A stretch of 64,000 nt of DNA, taken from NCBI RefSeq assembly GCF_902170305.1, contig NZ_CABHWW010000026.1, positions 372,001 to 436,000 of the forward strand. The letters are read 5' to 3'. Within the stretch, counting starts at the first letter, position 1; every line of letters starts with the position of its first letter. The notes under the pieces were generated by a model. The model did not search any database, was not told the origin of the DNA, and was given only the letters and a program-made list of their open reading frames with translations. Position numbers and translations under genes: made by a program. Shown piece by piece: positions 37,697 through 48,944 of this stretch. Source of the DNA: Yersinia alsatica. GTDB taxonomy: Bacteria; Pseudomonadota; Gammaproteobacteria; Enterobacterales; Enterobacteriaceae.

Positions 37697-38389
37697 ATGA
37701 CGGCGTCAGCCCCGGTGATAACCGTTGATGGACCGAGTGGTGCAGGTAAAGGTACGCTTTGTAAAGCACTGGCTGAATCGCTGGGCTGGAATTTGCTGGA
37801 TTCTGGTGCGATTTACCGTGTTTTAGCTTTGGCAGCACTGCATCATCAGGTTGATATCAGCACCGAAGAGGCATTAGTTCCACTTGCCGCGCATCTCGAT
37901 GTTCGTTTTGTCTCACAGAATGGGCAGTTAAAAGTGATTTTAGAAGGTGAGGATGTCAGCAATGAGATTCGCACTGAAACTGTGGGCAACACGGCATCTC
38001 AGGCTGCGGCTTTCCCCCGAGTGCGTGAAGCATTGTTACGCCGACAAAGGGCATTTCGTGAAGCACCAGGCCTGATTGCTGATGGTCGCGATATGGGCAC
38101 TGTAGTCTTCCCTGATGCGCCAGTGAAAATATTTCTGGATGCAAGTTCGCAAGAACGTGCACACAGGCGCATGCTACAGTTGCAGGAAAAGGGGTTTAAT
38201 GTTAACTTTGAACGTCTTTTGTCCGAGATACAGGAGCGGGATGACCGCGATCGTAATCGGGCTATTGCACCTTTAGTCCCTGCCGCAGATGCGTTGGTAC
38301 TGGATTCAACCAGTATGTCCATCGAGCAGGTGATCGAACAGGCGCTGGCTTATGCCCAACGAATTCTAGCGTTGCCGTTAAAAAAATAA
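37697..38389 (+). CDS. cmk: Cytidylate kinase
   Basis: Phosphorylates CMP and dCMP with ATP. 230 residues. The P-loop GPSGAGKGT is at residues 12-20, and the CMP-binding insert typical of bacterial Cmk includes [40 protein letters not shown] lies 6 bases before the ATG. It precedes rpsA, as in E. coli. Confidence 0.97.
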   Translation: MTASAPVITVDGPSGAGKGTLCKALAESLGWNLLDSGAIYRVLALAALHHQVDISTEEALVPLAAHLDVRFVSQNGQLKVILEGEDVSNEIRTETVGNTASQAAAFPRVREALLRRQRAFREAPGLIADGRDMGTVVFPDAPVKIFLDASSQERAHRRMLQLQEKGFNVNFERLLSEIQERDDRDRNRAIAPLVPAADALVLDSTSMSIEQVIEQALAYAQRILALPLKK

Positions 38390-38557
38390 CGACAATGCGG
38401 TCAGTTCTGAGCTCTCAACGATTTATTTTTTAATTAAAATTATTTTTGATGAGCACTTTAACCTTGCTGCAAGGATGTGTGGCGAGGCATGTGAAACAAC
38501 CCCATCCGGCGGGATGCTAGATGGACGTTAAACTTAAGAATCCTGAAGATTATTAAC

Positions 38558-40231
38558 ATGACAGAATCTTTTGCTCAACTCTTTGAAGAATCCCTGAAAA
38601 CAATTGAAACACGTCCGGGCTCTATCGTCCGTGGTGTTGTTGTTTCTATCGATAAAGATATCGTACTGGTTGACGCCGGTCTGAAATCTGAGTCAGCAAT
38701 TCCAGCAGAACAGTTCAAGAACGCGCAAGGCGAACTGGAAATTCAAGTTGGTGACGAAGTTGACGTTGCTCTGGACGCTGTTGAAGACGGCTTCGGTGAA
38801 ACTCTGCTGTCCCGTGAGAAAGCTAAGCGTCACGAAGCATGGCTGATGCTGGAAAAGGCTTACGAAGAAGCTGCAACCGTTACTGGTGTGATCAACGGCA
38901 AAGTGAAGGGCGGCTTTACAGTCGAACTGAACGGCATCCGTGCGTTCTTACCTGGTTCACTGGTTGATGTGCGTCCAGTTCGCGATACTCTGCATCTGGA
39001 AGGCAAAGAGCTTGAGTTCAAAGTCATCAAGCTGGATCAGAAACGCAACAACGTCGTTGTTTCTCGTCGTGCAGTTATCGAATCCGAGAACAGCGCTGAG
39101 CGTGATCAATTGCTGGAAAACCTGCAAGAAGGCATGGAAGTTAAGGGTATCGTTAAGAACCTGACTGACTACGGTGCATTCGTTGATCTGGGTGGCGTTG
39201 ATGGCTTGCTGCACATTACTGACATGGCTTGGAAACGTGTTAAACACCCAAGCGAAATCGTCAATGTGGGCGACGAAATCACTGTTAAAGTTCTGAAATT
39301 CGACCGCGAACGTACTCGTGTATCCCTTGGCTTGAAACAGCTGGGCGAAGATCCATGGGTTGCTATCGCTAAACGTTACCCAGAAAGCACTAAGCTGACT
39401 GGTCGTGTAACCAACCTGACTGATTACGGCTGCTTCGTAGAAATCGAAGAAGGTGTTGAAGGTCTGGTACACGTTTCAGAAATGGATTGGACCAACAAAA
39501 ACATTCACCCGTCTAAAGTTGTTAACGTTGGCGACGTAGTGGAAGTTATGGTTCTGGACATCGATGAAGAACGTCGTCGTATTTCTCTGGGCCTGAAACA
39601 GTGCAAATCTAACCCATGGCAGCTGTTTGCAGAAACCCACAACAAAAACGACCGCGTTGAAGGTAAAATCAAGTCTATCACTGACTTCGGTATCTTCATC
39701 GGCTTGGACGGCGGCATCGACGGCCTGGTTCACCTGTCTGACATCTCCTGGAACGTTGCAGGCGAAGAAGCAGTTCGTGAATACAAGAAAGGCGACGAAA
39801 TCGCAGCTGTGGTTCTGCAAGTTGACGCAGAACGTGAGCGTATCTCCTTGGGCGTGAAACAACTGGCAGAAGACCCGTTCAATAACTACCTGTCTGTTAA
39901 CAAGAAAGGTGCTATTGTTACTGGTAAAGTAACTGCAGTTGACGCTAAAGGTGCTACAGTTGAATTGGCAGGCGGCGTAGAAGGTTATCTGCGTGCTTCC
40001 GAAGCAACTCGCGACCGCGTTGAAGATGCGACGCTGGTTCTGAACGTCGGTGATGAAGTTGAAGCCAAATATACTGGCGTTGACCGCAAAAACCGCGTAA
40101 TCAGCCTGTCTGTTCGTGCTAAAGACGAAGCTGATGAGAAAGATGCTATTGCTACAGTTAACAACAAGCCAGAAGAAGGCAACTTCTCTAGCGCAATGGC
40201 AGAAGCGTTCAAAGCTGCAAAAGGCGAGTAA
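38558..40231 (+). CDS. rpsA: 30S ribosomal protein S1
   Basis: S1 binds mRNA on the 30S platform and helps unfold start regions. 557 residues with six S1 OB repeats, for example [108 protein letters not shown]. Codon choice is strongly biased to those of highly expressed genes (for example GTT, CTG, CGT), unlike its neighbours. The 168-base leader holds no other gene and is the expected site of S1 autoregulation. Confidence 0.98.
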   Translation: MTESFAQLFEESLKTIETRPGSIVRGVVVSIDKDIVLVDAGLKSESAIPAEQFKNAQGELEIQVGDEVDVALDAVEDGFGETLLSREKAKRHEAWLMLEKAYEEAATVTGVINGKVKGGFTVELNGIRAFLPGSLVDVRPVRDTLHLEGKELEFKVIKLDQKRNNVVVSRRAVIESENSAERDQLLENLQEGMEVKGIVKNLTDYGAFVDLGGVDGLLHITDMAWKRVKHPSEIVNVGDEITVKVLKFDRERTRVSLGLKQLGEDPWVAIAKRYPESTKLTGRVTNLTDYGCFVEIEEGVEGLVHVSEMDWTNKNIHPSKVVNVGDVVEVMVLDIDEERRRISLGLKQCKSNPWQLFAETHNKNDRVEGKIKSITDFGIFIGLDGGIDGLVHLSDISWNVAGEEAVREYKKGDEIAAVVLQVDAERERISLGVKQLAEDPFNNYLSVNKKGAIVTGKVTAVDAKGATVELAGGVEGYLRASEATRDRVEDATLVLNVGDEVEAKYTGVDRKNRVISLSVRAKDEADEKDAIATVNNKPEEGNFSSAMAEAFKAAKGE

Positions 40232-40291
40232 TAACGGGGGGCGGTCTTTCTGCCCCTATACGGTAGTTTAGCTGCAAAGCTTGGAGGTAAT

Positions 40292-40576
40292 ATGACCAAG
40301 TCTGAACTTATTGAAAGACTTGCTGGCCAGCAATCTCACGTACCGGCGAAGGTCGTTGAGGATGCAGTGAAAGAAATGCTTGAACATATGGCTGGAACAC
40401 TAGCTGAAGGTGAGCGCATTGAGATCCGCGGATTTGGCAGTTTTTCGCTTCACTACCGTGCTCCGCGTGTTGGCCGCAATCCGAAGACTGGCACTAAAGT
40501 TGAGTTGGACGGTAAGTACGTTCCACACTTTAAGCCAGGTAAAGAATTGCGCGATCGCGCTAATATCTACGGTTAA
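40292..40576 (+). CDS. ihfB: Integration host factor subunit beta
   Basis: Half of the IHF heterodimer that bends DNA at specific sites. 94 residues, complete. The N-terminal helices ([29 protein letters not shown]) are followed by the beta-arm [23 protein letters not shown] with its intercalating proline, then [21 protein letters not shown] lies 6 bases before the ATG. It follows rpsA by 60 bases and ends at terminator 40663. Many systems in this window, including phage integration and focA-pfl control, use IHF. Confidence 0.97.
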   Translation: MTKSELIERLAGQQSHVPAKVVEDAVKEMLEHMAGTLAEGERIEIRGFGSFSLHYRAPRVGRNPKTGTKVELDGKYVPHFKPGKELRDRANIYG

Positions 40577-40662
40577 GTTGTTTACAACTTTCCGCGTTAT
40601 TATATATACCTAAAGTACTTGAGGCGCATGCTTCAGATTACTCAGGTGTAACGCTAATACGA

Positions 40663-40693
40663 AACGGTGCCTATAATGGCACCGTTTTTATTT
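40663..40693 (+). terminator. Terminator of rpsA-ihfB
   Basis: The stem AACGGTGCC-tataat-GGCACCGTT continues into TTTATTTTG, about 90 bases after ihfB. Confidence 0.85.
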
Positions 40694-41063
40694 TGTTCTT
40701 CGCCTCGACTACCTACCCAGATCAAATCTAGCTACATCAAAACGCTCTCCCTTCATGAGTAAAACCCCATTTATTTAAGATACATCCCGCATTTCTAAGA
40801 TTGTTTTTGCAACAAGGCAAAACTGTTCGCGAACCTGCTCTGAACACTCACTATTCATGCTGGTTGTATTGCCCACTCCCATAGAGAATCCGTGTCTTAC
40901 CCAGAGAGGTTCGGATGGCAATAAGCTTATCTGAGCGTCATAGAATGGATGGATTAATATCACTTTATCAATTGATCATGCCGCAATAGCTATTGTTGCC
41001 GGCCTTCTGCCCCTGGTTTTTCTGCCGCAGCTTCCTGGAGCGGCAGCCATAAGCGCATTTCTG
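40694..41063. other. Gap before comEC, including untranslated-looking homologous codons
   Basis: No clear gene is seen. From 40944 to 41063 the comEC frame is open and encodes residues that look like the true first membrane helix (VAGLLPLVFLPQLPG), but without an ATG, GTG or TTG. A 14-codon frame starting ATG 40945 overlaps it in another phase. A minus-strand open frame at 40775-40963 has no good ribosome site. Confidence 0.5.
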
Positions 41064-43238
41064 GTGTTGGGTGGTTTGTTATGGATGAGTGGTAATGCTT
41101 ATTGCCAATGTCTTACATTGGCCCTGATTAGCTTTGCATGGGGTGTTTGGCATGGAGATAAAGCATTGATGCAGATTGAGCTTTTGACTCAAGGGGAGCA
41201 GCAAGTCGTTGGTACAATCAATAGCTCACATTTGGCCTGGAAGGATGACAACAAAGTCCTGCTTGGTATTCAACAGGTTAATGGTCAGAGAGTTTTCCCG
41301 CCGATTAGCGTTGCGCTAAAGTGGCAAAAGGATCTTAGCTACTGTGCGGGGCAGCAGTGGAAACTTCGCCTAAAGATGCGAGGTGTCCACAGTTTACTCA
41401 ATGAAGGGGGTTTTGATAGCCAACGTTGGGCAATAGCCAATCACCGTCCGCTGCAAGGGCGAGTCATTCACGCTCAAGTACTTGATGCCCGCTGTAATAC
41501 TCGCCAGCAGGTTATCCGGGCTGTTGAGCAGCAACTTGAACCCTACAGTCAACGAGGAATATTGCTGGCGCTGGCTTTTGGTGAAAGACGTCAACTAGAC
41601 TCTCAGCTCTGGGCTCTTCTACGTGACACCGGCACGGCACATCTGATGGCAATTTCAGGTTTGCACATTGCAATGGCGGCACTGTTTGGCGGCGCTCTGG
41701 CCCGGTGTGTGCAGCTTTTCCTTCCTGTTAGCGGGATTCGGCCACTGTTTCCGTTGTTGATAGGCTGGCTGGTGGCAATGATTTATGTTTGGTTGGCTGG
41801 GGCCAATCCACCTGCGGTCAGGGCTGCCATAGCATTAACGCTATGGTCATTGCTTCGACTAGCTGGCGTGTCATGTAGTGCCTGGCAAGTGTGGTTATGG
41901 GCATTGGCGCTAATTTTACTCAGCGACCCACTCGCAGTACTTTCAGACAGTTTCTGGCTCTCTTGTCTGGCAGTCTTCAGCCTAATATGTTGGTTCTACT
42001 GGATGCCACTTTCATCGCGTTTTAAAACGAGTAGGTATGGAGGGCCAATCCGTTGGTTTCATTTGCAATTGGGTATGATGCTGCTGTTGATGCCATTGCA
42101 AATAGGTCTATTCCATGGCATCAGTTTATTTTCGATACCAGCCAATTTATGGGCGGTCCCTGTTGTTTCCTTCATGACTGTTCCAAGTGTTCTATTGGCG
42201 CTGATTTTTACGCTACTTCCTACTATTGCCGCAGTGTTTTGGTCATTGGCTGATATGTCGCTAGCGGCAGTGCTTTCGCCCCTTCACTATTTGAGCACTG
42301 GTTGGCTATATGTCGGTACGACATCCATTGCTTTGGGATACGGAGGTTGGCTGCTCATGCTGGTCTGGCGCTTCCAGTGGTGGCGTAATTACCCTATTGG
42401 AATCATAGTTCTTTGCGTTAATTTGATATTGCTCACACAACGACGTGATGAATACCGCTGGCGTGTTGATATGTTGGATATCGGTCATGGTTTGGCGATG
42501 GTAATTGAACGCGACCGAAAAGCCATTATCTTCGATACAGGTAACCGCTGGGCAACGGGTAGCATGGCCTCAATGGTTATCCTGCCTTATTTACGCTGGC
42601 GTGGCATTACCGTGGAGCAGATTATCCTTAGTCATGATCATCTGGATCATACTGGAGGATTAGCTGAACTTCGTGCTGCTTTTCCACTGGCGACGGTTCG
42701 CGCGCCATTCCCTCTAGAGGGCGATGTCAGTGTGTTGCCCTGTAAGCAAGGGGAGCAATGGCAGTGGCAAGGTTTGAATTTCGAGGTTTTATGGCCTGAG
42801 GCACAGGTGGTTAATGCTCAAAATGATGATTCGTGTGTTATTCGTATCGATGATGGCAAATACCGCTTATTGCTGACCGGTGACCTTGAAATGAAGGGGG
42901 AGCGGCAGTTGGTCAAATATTCTCGTCCAAAGCTAGCCTCAACACTGATACAGGTTCCTCATCATGGGAGCAATACCTCTTCAACTGCGCCTTTCTTACG
43001 GGCGGTGAAGCCGGAGTTGGCACTGACTTCTGTTGCACGCTATAACCAATGGCATCTTCCTGCCAAAAAAGTGATTCAGCGCTATCAAAAAAATAGCATT
43101 ATTTGGCGTGATACCTCGGTATCTGGACAACTAAGTGTGTATTTTTACAGCGATAGTTGGCAAATTAATGGCTATCGGGAACAATTAATGCCACGTTGGT
43201 ACCACCAGCAATTTGGCGTTAGGGGTCATAATGAGTAG
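41064..43238 (+). CDS. comEC: ComEC/Rec2 family DNA-uptake channel (YcaI)
   Basis: Inner-membrane protein of the competence family that moves single-stranded DNA into the cytoplasm. 724 residues from GTG 41064. The DUF4131/competence domains span the first ~450 residues with many transmembrane helices ([21 protein letters not shown] is the family signature). The C-terminal metallo-beta-lactamase-like domain has [10 protein letters not shown] and PHHGSNTSS. Homology to E. coli YcaI (754 residues) continues upstream to about 40965, so the native start is either non-standard or was lost by mutation. The msbA gene follows, as in E. coli. Confidence 0.88.
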   Translation: MLGGLLWMSGNAYCQCLTLALISFAWGVWHGDKALMQIELLTQGEQQVVGTINSSHLAWKDDNKVLLGIQQVNGQRVFPPISVALKWQKDLSYCAGQQWKLRLKMRGVHSLLNEGGFDSQRWAIANHRPLQGRVIHAQVLDARCNTRQQVIRAVEQQLEPYSQRGILLALAFGERRQLDSQLWALLRDTGTAHLMAISGLHIAMAALFGGALARCVQLFLPVSGIRPLFPLLIGWLVAMIYVWLAGANPPAVRAAIALTLWSLLRLAGVSCSAWQVWLWALALILLSDPLAVLSDSFWLSCLAVFSLICWFYWMPLSSRFKTSRYGGPIRWFHLQLGMMLLLMPLQIGLFHGISLFSIPANLWAVPVVSFMTVPSVLLALIFTLLPTIAAVFWSLADMSLAAVLSPLHYLSTGWLYVGTTSIALGYGGWLLMLVWRFQWWRNYPIGIIVLCVNLILLTQRRDEYRWRVDMLDIGHGLAMVIERDRKAIIFDTGNRWATGSMASMVILPYLRWRGITVEQIILSHDHLDHTGGLAELRAAFPLATVRAPFPLEGDVSVLPCKQGEQWQWQGLNFEVLWPEAQVVNAQNDDSCVIRIDDGKYRLLLTGDLEMKGERQLVKYSRPKLASTLIQVPHHGSNTSSTAPFLRAVKPELALTSVARYNQWHLPAKKVIQRYQKNSIIWRDTSVSGQLSVYFYSDSWQINGYREQLMPRWYHQQFGVRGHNE

Positions 43239-43273
43239 AATGGGCCGCTATTTCTTCTGGTGCTGGTATTTGC

Positions 43274-45022
43274 ATGATGAATGATAAAGATCTATCCACT
43301 TGGCAGACGTTCCGTCGCCTCTGGCCAATGATCTCTCCTTTTAAGACCGGTCTTGTGGTGGCGGCGATAGCATTGATCCTTAATGCTGCCAGTGACACCT
43401 TTATGTTGTCATTGCTAAAGCCATTGTTAGACGATGGTTTTGGTAAAGCGAACAGCTCAATTTTAAAATGGATGCCTCTGGCGGTAATCGGTTTGATGGT
43501 TGTCCGTGGTGTCACTGGCTTTGTTTCAAGCTATTGCATCTCCTGGGTCTCAGGCAAAGTGGTGATGCATATCCGTCGCCGCTTATTCAGCCATATGATG
43601 GGAATGCCGGTTTCATTTTTTGATCAGCAATCAACGGGTACTCTGTTATCCCGTATAACCTATGACTCCGAGCAAGTCGCGGCATCTTCTTCTGGCGCAT
43701 TGGTTACTGTAGTGCGGGAAGGGGCTTCGATTATCGGCTTGTTCATTATGATGTTTTACTACAGCTGGCAGTTGTCGCTGATTTTAATCGTCATCGCACC
43801 GATTGTTTCGGTTTCTATCCGTTTGGTCTCAAAGCGTTTTCGTAATATTAGTAAAAATATGCAAAGCACTATGGGGGAAGTGACCACCAGTGCAGAACAA
43901 ATGCTTAAAGGGCACAAAGAGGTGTTGATCTTTGGCGGCCAGAAAGTTGAAACCGAGCGTTTTGAGACGGTCAGTAACCGCATGCGTCAGCAGGGGATGA
44001 AGCTGGTTTCTGCCTCTTCTATTTCCGACCCAATTATTCAGTTGATTGCCTCTTTTGCCTTGGCGTTTGTGCTCTATGCAGCAAGCTTCCCAAGTGTGAT
44101 GGAAACCCTGACCGCCGGTACGATTACGGTGGTGTTCTCCGCCATGATTGCACTGATGCGCCCATTGAAGTCACTCACCAATGTGAATGCCCAATTCCAG
44201 CGCGGTATGGCGGCTTGCCAGACGCTATTCACTATTCTGGATATGGAACAGGAAAAGGACGATGGCAAACTGGAAGTTGAACGCGCGAAAGGTGAAATAG
44301 AATTCCGCCATGTGACTTTCTACTACCCGGGCAAAGACACCCCAGCACTGAATGACATTAATATGCACATTGAAGCGGGTAAAACCGTGGCATTGGTAGG
44401 GCGTTCAGGTTCAGGTAAGTCAACTATCGCTAATTTACTTACCCGTTTCTACGATGTGAGTGAAGGCAGCATCCTGATGGATGGTCATGACTTACGTGAC
44501 TATCGGTTGGGCTCCCTACGTAATCAGGTTGCGCTGGTATCGCAAAACGTACATCTGTTCAATGATACTGTTGCTAATAACATCGCTTATGCCCGTGATG
44601 AGCAATACAGCCGCGCTGAAATTGAAGAAGCTGCCCGCATGGCTTATGCCATGGACTTTATCAATAAAATGGAAAATGGCCTGGACACCGTGATTGGTGA
44701 AAACGGCGTGATGCTTTCTGGTGGTCAACGTCAACGTATTGCCATTGCGCGAGCGCTATTGCGAGATTGCCCAATATTGATTCTGGATGAAGCGACCTCG
44801 GCATTGGATACCGAATCTGAGCGGGCGATCCAATCTGCATTGGATGAGTTACAGAAAAACCGCACTTCACTGGTTATTGCGCATCGCTTGTCCACCATTG
44901 AAAAAGCGGATGAGATCTTGGTGATTGAAGATGGGCGCATTGTCGAACGCGGTGTACATGCAGAATTGCTGGCGAAAAAGGGTGCTTATGCCCAACTTAA
45001 CCGTATGCAGTTTGGCCAATGA
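43274..45022 (+). CDS. msbA: Lipid A export ATP-binding/permease protein MsbA
   Basis: Essential ABC flippase that moves core-lipid A across the inner membrane. 582 residues, the same as E. coli. Six transmembrane helices come first, then the nucleotide-binding domain with Walker [10 protein letters not shown] at about 376-384, signature [16 protein letters not shown] near 481 and Walker [13 protein letters not shown], with the switch His in VIAHRLST. Its stop overlaps the lpxK start by ATGA, so the two lipid A genes are coupled. Confidence 0.98.
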   Translation: MMNDKDLSTWQTFRRLWPMISPFKTGLVVAAIALILNAASDTFMLSLLKPLLDDGFGKANSSILKWMPLAVIGLMVVRGVTGFVSSYCISWVSGKVVMHIRRRLFSHMMGMPVSFFDQQSTGTLLSRITYDSEQVAASSSGALVTVVREGASIIGLFIMMFYYSWQLSLILIVIAPIVSVSIRLVSKRFRNISKNMQSTMGEVTTSAEQMLKGHKEVLIFGGQKVETERFETVSNRMRQQGMKLVSASSISDPIIQLIASFALAFVLYAASFPSVMETLTAGTITVVFSAMIALMRPLKSLTNVNAQFQRGMAACQTLFTILDMEQEKDDGKLEVERAKGEIEFRHVTFYYPGKDTPALNDINMHIEAGKTVALVGRSGSGKSTIANLLTRFYDVSEGSILMDGHDLRDYRLGSLRNQVALVSQNVHLFNDTVANNIAYARDEQYSRAEIEEAARMAYAMDFINKMENGLDTVIGENGVMLSGGQRQRIAIARALLRDCPILILDEATSALDTESERAIQSALDELQKNRTSLVIAHRLSTIEKADEILVIEDGRIVERGVHAELLAKKGAYAQLNRMQFGQ

Positions 45023-46017
45023 TTGAGCGTATTTGGTCTGGGAAGTCGTGGCTGTATTTATTACTGCTACCGCTATCTTGGCTCTATGGTGCAATCACCT
45101 GGCTTATTCGTACCAGCTATACTCTGGGGCTGCGTTCAGCTTGGCGCTCCCCAGTGCCGGTTATTATTGTTGGTAATCTTACCGCTGGCGGTAATGGTAA
45201 GACGCCAGTGGTTATCTGGCTGGTGGAACACCTACAACTGCGGGGTTACCGTGTTGGTGTGGTGTCCCGTGGTTATGGCGGTAAGTCGGATGCCTATCCG
45301 TTGCTACTCTCCAATGAGATCACAACGGCTCAGGCAGGTGATGAGCCGGTGCTGATTTTTCAGCGCACTGGTGCGCCAGTGGCCGTTTCTCCTAAACGTT
45401 CTGAGGCTGTAAAAGCCTTACTGAAATATCACGAGCTGGATTTCATCATCACAGATGACGGTTTACAACATTATGCATTGCAGCGCGATTTTGAGCTGGT
45501 GGTGATTGATGGTGTGCGGCGTTTCGGTAATGGCTGGTGGCTTCCTGCTGGTCCAATGCGGGAGCGGGCAGGGCGACTTCGCTCTGTCGATGCAGTGATA
45601 ACTAATGGCGGTCTGGCAGCTGTGGGTGAAATCCCCATGCAGTTGGTGGCATGCGACGCGATTAATTTGGTAACAGGTGAACGCCTACCCGCACAGCAAT
45701 TGCACCATGTCGTCGCTATGGCGGGAATCGGTCATCCGCCCCGTTTTTTTGCCACACTGAGTTCATTAGGTATTGAGCCTAAAAATGAATATGCTTTTGC
45801 AGACCATCAGGATTATTCATTGGCTCAACTTAGCCCACTGACTTCGGGGCCACAGATATTACTCATGACCGAAAAAGATGCCGTCAAATGCCGGGCTTTT
45901 GCTCAGCCTAACTGGTGGTATCTGCCAGTCGATGCACAGTTACCGCCTGATCAGGCTGAACAATTACTGCTGAAAATTCAGGCACTCCCTCGCCATTCGG
46001 TATCATCCAATTTATAA
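45019..46017 (+). CDS. lpxK: Tetraacyldisaccharide 4'-kinase
   Basis: Phosphorylates the 4' position of the lipid A disaccharide precursor. 332 residues. An N-terminal membrane-anchoring helix ([19 protein letters not shown]) precedes the P-loop [11 protein letters not shown] at residues 52-62. The second catalytic region is [24 protein letters not shown]. It overlaps msbA at its start and converges on the next gene, overlapping it by 6 bases. Confidence 0.96.
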   Translation: MIERIWSGKSWLYLLLLPLSWLYGAITWLIRTSYTLGLRSAWRSPVPVIIVGNLTAGGNGKTPVVIWLVEHLQLRGYRVGVVSRGYGGKSDAYPLLLSNEITTAQAGDEPVLIFQRTGAPVAVSPKRSEAVKALLKYHELDFIITDDGLQHYALQRDFELVVIDGVRRFGNGWWLPAGPMRERAGRLRSVDAVITNGGLAAVGEIPMQLVACDAINLVTGERLPAQQLHHVVAMAGIGHPPRFFATLSSLGIEPKNEYAFADHQDYSLAQLSPLTSGPQILLMTEKDAVKCRAFAQPNWWYLPVDAQLPPDQAEQLLLKIQALPRHSVSSNL

Positions 46018-47421
46018 ACTCAGTGTCACCAATTGTAAGGCTGCGGCACATGCAGCCAACGAACGCTGCTGTGTTTCTTCATACAATTGCAGTTCATCAA
46101 TGACCTCAACCCCTAAATCGCGCTGAAAATCCTGTTTACTGGAGTGTCCGGTAAAATGACTCTGGCCTTTATCCCCTAAATTTGATTGGAAAATCCCTGC
46201 GGCACTGACAGGTAAAAAATCCTCATAAACCAAAGGTTCATATTGGATGATAGCGGCGCTAATTAGTTGTTCTAAAGTCAGATCTTGGATTGATGCAGCA
46301 GAAATATGGAGGCCTTTCTCGGTAGGGAAATAACGGAAAAAGGCGAGTTTCTCTGCGCGCATTGTCGGGTAATCATCAGGGAATTGGCTGAATTGCTCAC
46401 AAAGAAGAGTTTTGTATTGCTCAGCATTTTTCTCATTCGCAGGCACCTGTAATTGATCTTGAGCTGCCTGTAACAAGCGGTCATAAAGGGAGCGGCCTTT
46501 GGCGGTCAGTGCAGCACCGCGCTGTTCTATCTCGCCGAAGCGGGCAGTGTGATGCCCTTGAACTCTCTGGCCATCAGTGGATATAAAGGCGACTTTTTCT
46601 TCCAATGCCTTAAAGCTGGTTTGTCGCAACAGTATCGGGCAGTGGCGTGGCGGCGGCCCTTCGATCACCGCCTTAGGGGTAATATGGTGCTCTGGCATCG
46701 CTGTTTGCACGGCATCTATATTTAACGTTCGTGGGGTCAGGTGATTAATATGGGGCCCTTTGAAAGCAACTACATCAGCAATTAAGCGATGCTGATCATG
46801 AAGTTGCTGGTAAACCTCGGCACTGACAGTGGCTTGGCTATGCCAGCGGAATGTTTCCAAGGCCTGAGTAATAAAATCAGTCGCTTCATTATCCGTTAGC
46901 CCACCCGCAGTTTCATACTTTGCAATTAACTCAATGGCACGTGGGGTGAAAATATCTCTTTTCGCAAGAATATCAGCAGCTTGCTGTCTCAGCTCAGGTT
47001 GTTCAATCAGCTCTAGACGTAATAGTGAAGTGAAAACCCGGAAAGGACTGACCTGCAATGAGGCTTCATGCACGGCGCGAAATGCCGTGGAGTGAACCGG
47101 TACTCCGGCTGGAGCCAGGTCATAATAACCAACAGGAACCATACCCATGACGGCAAATAAACGGCGCAAGGTAGCAAGTTCGGCGGCCGTTCCCACCCGG
47201 ATAGCGCCATGACGCTCCCTATTTAACCGCTCAATCTCCCCTGTTTGGCGCAAATGACGAGTCAGTTCTGGTTGCTGTTCCATGGTCTGGGTGTTTATTT
47301 CGGCAACCAATTGCAATAAGGCCCCGTATAGCGGGACTTCGGCCTGATACATATCCGACATAGCGCGGGAGAATCTGGCACGTATTTCATCGGGCTGAAC
47401 AAAGGATGGCTGGGTCGTCAT
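46012..47421 (-). CDS. ydcJ: HglS/YdcJ-type 2-oxoadipate dioxygenase/decarboxylase (DUF1338)
   Basis: 469 residues of the DUF1338 (VOC-fold) family. Characterised members (HglS) are Fe(II) enzymes that turn 2-oxoadipate into D-2-hydroxyglutarate in D-lysine breakdown; YdcJ of E. coli belongs to the same family. Family segments are the conserved [12 protein letters not shown], with its His and Arg, and the [16 protein letters not shown] motif with further metal-site His. ATG 47421 gives [21 protein letters not shown]. It converges on lpxK. This gene is not at this locus in E. coli, so it marks the Yersinia-type lineage. Function here is inferred from the family only. Confidence 0.88.
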   Translation of the reverse strand: MTTQPSFVQPDEIRARFSRAMSDMYQAEVPLYGALLQLVAEINTQTMEQQPELTRHLRQTGEIERLNRERHGAIRVGTAAELATLRRLFAVMGMVPVGYYDLAPAGVPVHSTAFRAVHEASLQVSPFRVFTSLLRLELIEQPELRQQAADILAKRDIFTPRAIELIAKYETAGGLTDNEATDFITQALETFRWHSQATVSAEVYQQLHDQHRLIADVVAFKGPHINHLTPRTLNIDAVQTAMPEHHITPKAVIEGPPPRHCPILLRQTSFKALEEKVAFISTDGQRVQGHHTARFGEIEQRGAALTAKGRSLYDRLLQAAQDQLQVPANEKNAEQYKTLLCEQFSQFPDDYPTMRAEKLAFFRYFPTEKGLHISAASIQDLTLEQLISAAIIQYEPLVYEDFLPVSAAGIFQSNLGDKGQSHFTGHSSKQDFQRDLGVEVIDELQLYEETQQRSLAACAAALQLVTLSL

Positions 47422-47859
47422 CAGGTGGCTCCTATTGGCCTATTGCAGCGCAAATTGCCGGGTGGTTACTGTATGCTCAATTTTTATTTTAGTTTGATAT
47501 CGTTAAGTTAGGGGGTAACCAGCGGAGAATATTGGTTTTTTATGCGTGACATCTCATTGATGCTGCTGCTTGATGTATTTTCCCAGATAAAATGATTGCA
47601 TGATTATATTTTTTGTGAGTAAATAGCCGCCGGCCTGTGATACAGACCTATTTATGTGTAAGAGTGTACGAGAGTAAAGCAAAGCAGTTCCTCCCAAGAC
47701 GTTATCTTTTTGATGCCGCTTCAAAGACGAACCTCCTAGTATCTCCGATAAGTAACTCCCATATGTAATGTTTCTGATGCAGACCCGCTATTGCCAATAG
47801 CGTAGAGTGCCTTATGGCAGATTTATTAGTATTTGTATTTGATAGTAAAGGTAAAAGTT
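47422..47859. promoter_or_regulatory. Promoter/leader region of the first cold-shock gene and of ydcJ
   Basis: 438 bases without a gene between divergent ydcJ and csp. A perfect hairpin CGCTATT-gcc-AATAGCG at 47786-47802 lies about 57 bases before the csp start, which suits the structured long leaders of CspA-family mRNAs. Individual promoters were not identified with certainty. Confidence 0.45.
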
Positions 47860-48069
47860 ATGTCTAAGAAAACTGGTCAGGTTAAGTGGTTCAACGAAGC
47901 TAAAGGTTTTGGTTTTATTGAACAGCATGATGGCGGTAACGATGTGTTTGTTCACTTCTCCGCAATCGCAACTGATGGGTTCAAAACTTTGGCTGAAGGC
48001 CAACGTGTTGAGTACACCATCCAAGACAGCCCGCGCGGGCCGGCTGCCGCAAACGTTATTGCTCTGTAA
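47860..48069 (+). CDS. Cold-shock protein, CspA/CspE type
   Basis: 69-residue single OB-fold RNA chaperone ([22 protein letters not shown]). Both nucleic-acid motifs are intact: RNP1 KGFGFI and RNP2 VFVHF. It is closest to CspE/CspC-like proteins by eye ([12 protein letters not shown], ending AAANVIAL). ATG 47860 has AAGG ~8 bases upstream; the open frame from 47833 adds nine residues with no counterpart. Strong terminator at 48149. A divergent paralogue follows at 48285. Confidence 0.92.
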   Translation: MSKKTGQVKWFNEAKGFGFIEQHDGGNDVFVHFSAIATDGFKTLAEGQRVEYTIQDSPRGPAAANVIAL

Positions 48070-48148
48070 TTCAGAATTATAATGTTTGAATTATCTTGGA
48101 AATTGATGATGCCAATGTGCTAATCATCTATCCGGATAGCAAAATTCT

Positions 48149-48176
48149 AAAACCCGCATTTATGCGGGTTTTTTCA
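48149..48176 (+). terminator. Terminator of the first cold-shock gene
   Basis: A perfect 10-bp stem AAAACCCGCA-ttta-TGCGGGTTTT runs into further T residues. Confidence 0.85.
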
Positions 48177-48284
48177 TACAATCAAGCTCATAGAGGTTTA
48201 ATCAGAAAACTTTAGGATGGGCAACTGCATCTAAACAATAAATAAAAATGAGTTGTTAGGATGCCCAGTAAAAGGAAATTTATT

Positions 48285-48494
48285 ATGACGTTAAAAATGG
48301 GTCGCGTGAAATGGTTCAACCAGTCCGAAGGTTACGGTTTCATTTCTCCACATGATGGTAGTTTGGATGTGTATGTCAGCAAGACAGCCATTGCCAACAC
48401 CAAAAATAAATCACTGAGTGAAGGGCAGGACGTTGAATTCTCTACATATCGTAGTATTCACGGGCCGTCAGCCGCTGATGTGATCGCTTTCTAA
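48285..48494 (+). CDS. Divergent cold-shock-like protein with altered RNP2
   Basis: 69 residues (MTLKMGRVKWFNQSEGYGFISP), about half identical to the neighbouring Csp by eye. RNP1 is conserved in type (EGYGFI), but RNP2 VFVHF has become VYVSK, so the aromatic/His stacking residues used for RNA or ssDNA binding are mostly gone. The C-terminus GPSAADVIAF keeps the fold pattern. AAAGGAAA lies ~10 bases before ATG 48285. It has its own terminator, so it is an expressed, diverged paralogue rather than a decayed copy. Its binding activity is uncertain. Confidence 0.85.
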   Translation: MTLKMGRVKWFNQSEGYGFISPHDGSLDVYVSKTAIANTKNKSLSEGQDVEFSTYRSIHGPSAADVIAF

Positions 48495-48498
48495 GAAA

Positions 48499-48528
48499 AC
48501 GGCTACCCAAGGGTAGCCGTTTTTTTTA
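48499..48528 (+). terminator. Terminator of the second cold-shock gene
   Basis: A perfect 10-bp stem ACGGCTACCC-aa-GGGTAGCCGT is followed by eight T residues, directly after the stop codon. Confidence 0.9.
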
Positions 48529-48944
48529 CTCTTCTGACTGGACGCCGTAGCGCCAATTATTTTGAGTCGTTGTTACCTCTGTTCGATATTAACTTCATCG
48601 CCGGGCTATTTTGCAGGTGCTGCTATTTGTATTTTTGCGGCTTAGTTGCTGAAGTTAGCAAACAGCGCAATAATTTTATGGAATACTTTCATTTCTTACT
48701 CGATGCACATAATTGTGTGATGTCAGTCACAAAATAATACTCCTCGATATTCAACATATCAATAACAAAACCAACATTTACCCCCTCAATTGCCGAGAGT
48801 ATTTACTTATATTAATGCTGCTTAACATAACTGCTTGTTATTAACCGTGGATATCAATGACGGCATCGGCGCAGTTAACCTGCAACTGTGGATATGATAT
48901 CCTCGACCACTTTCCTGCTGGCTAAACTCCATTCTGGAGGATGT
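48529..48944. promoter_or_regulatory. ycaR-kdsB upstream region with CRP site
   Basis: 416 bases without a gene. The main feature is a perfect CRP-type palindrome at 48716-48731. A TATATTAAT box around 48808-48816 could be the -10 of the ycaR-kdsB promoter, about 90 bases from the CRP centre. GGAGG lies directly before ycaR. Confidence 0.45.
48716..48731. promoter_or_regulatory. CRP-binding site (perfect half-sites)
   Basis: TGTGAtgtcagTCACA has both consensus half-sites and the standard 6-base spacer. It lies between two same-strand transcripts, about 229 bases before ycaR, so it should affect the ycaR-kdsB promoter or an unannotated transcript. Confidence 0.7.

Noticed and set aside
40775-40963. 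Minus-strand open frame of 62 codons upstream of comEC
   Set aside because: GTG start without a ribosome site, immediately preceded by a stop, no recognised family; kept only as a note in the gap entry.
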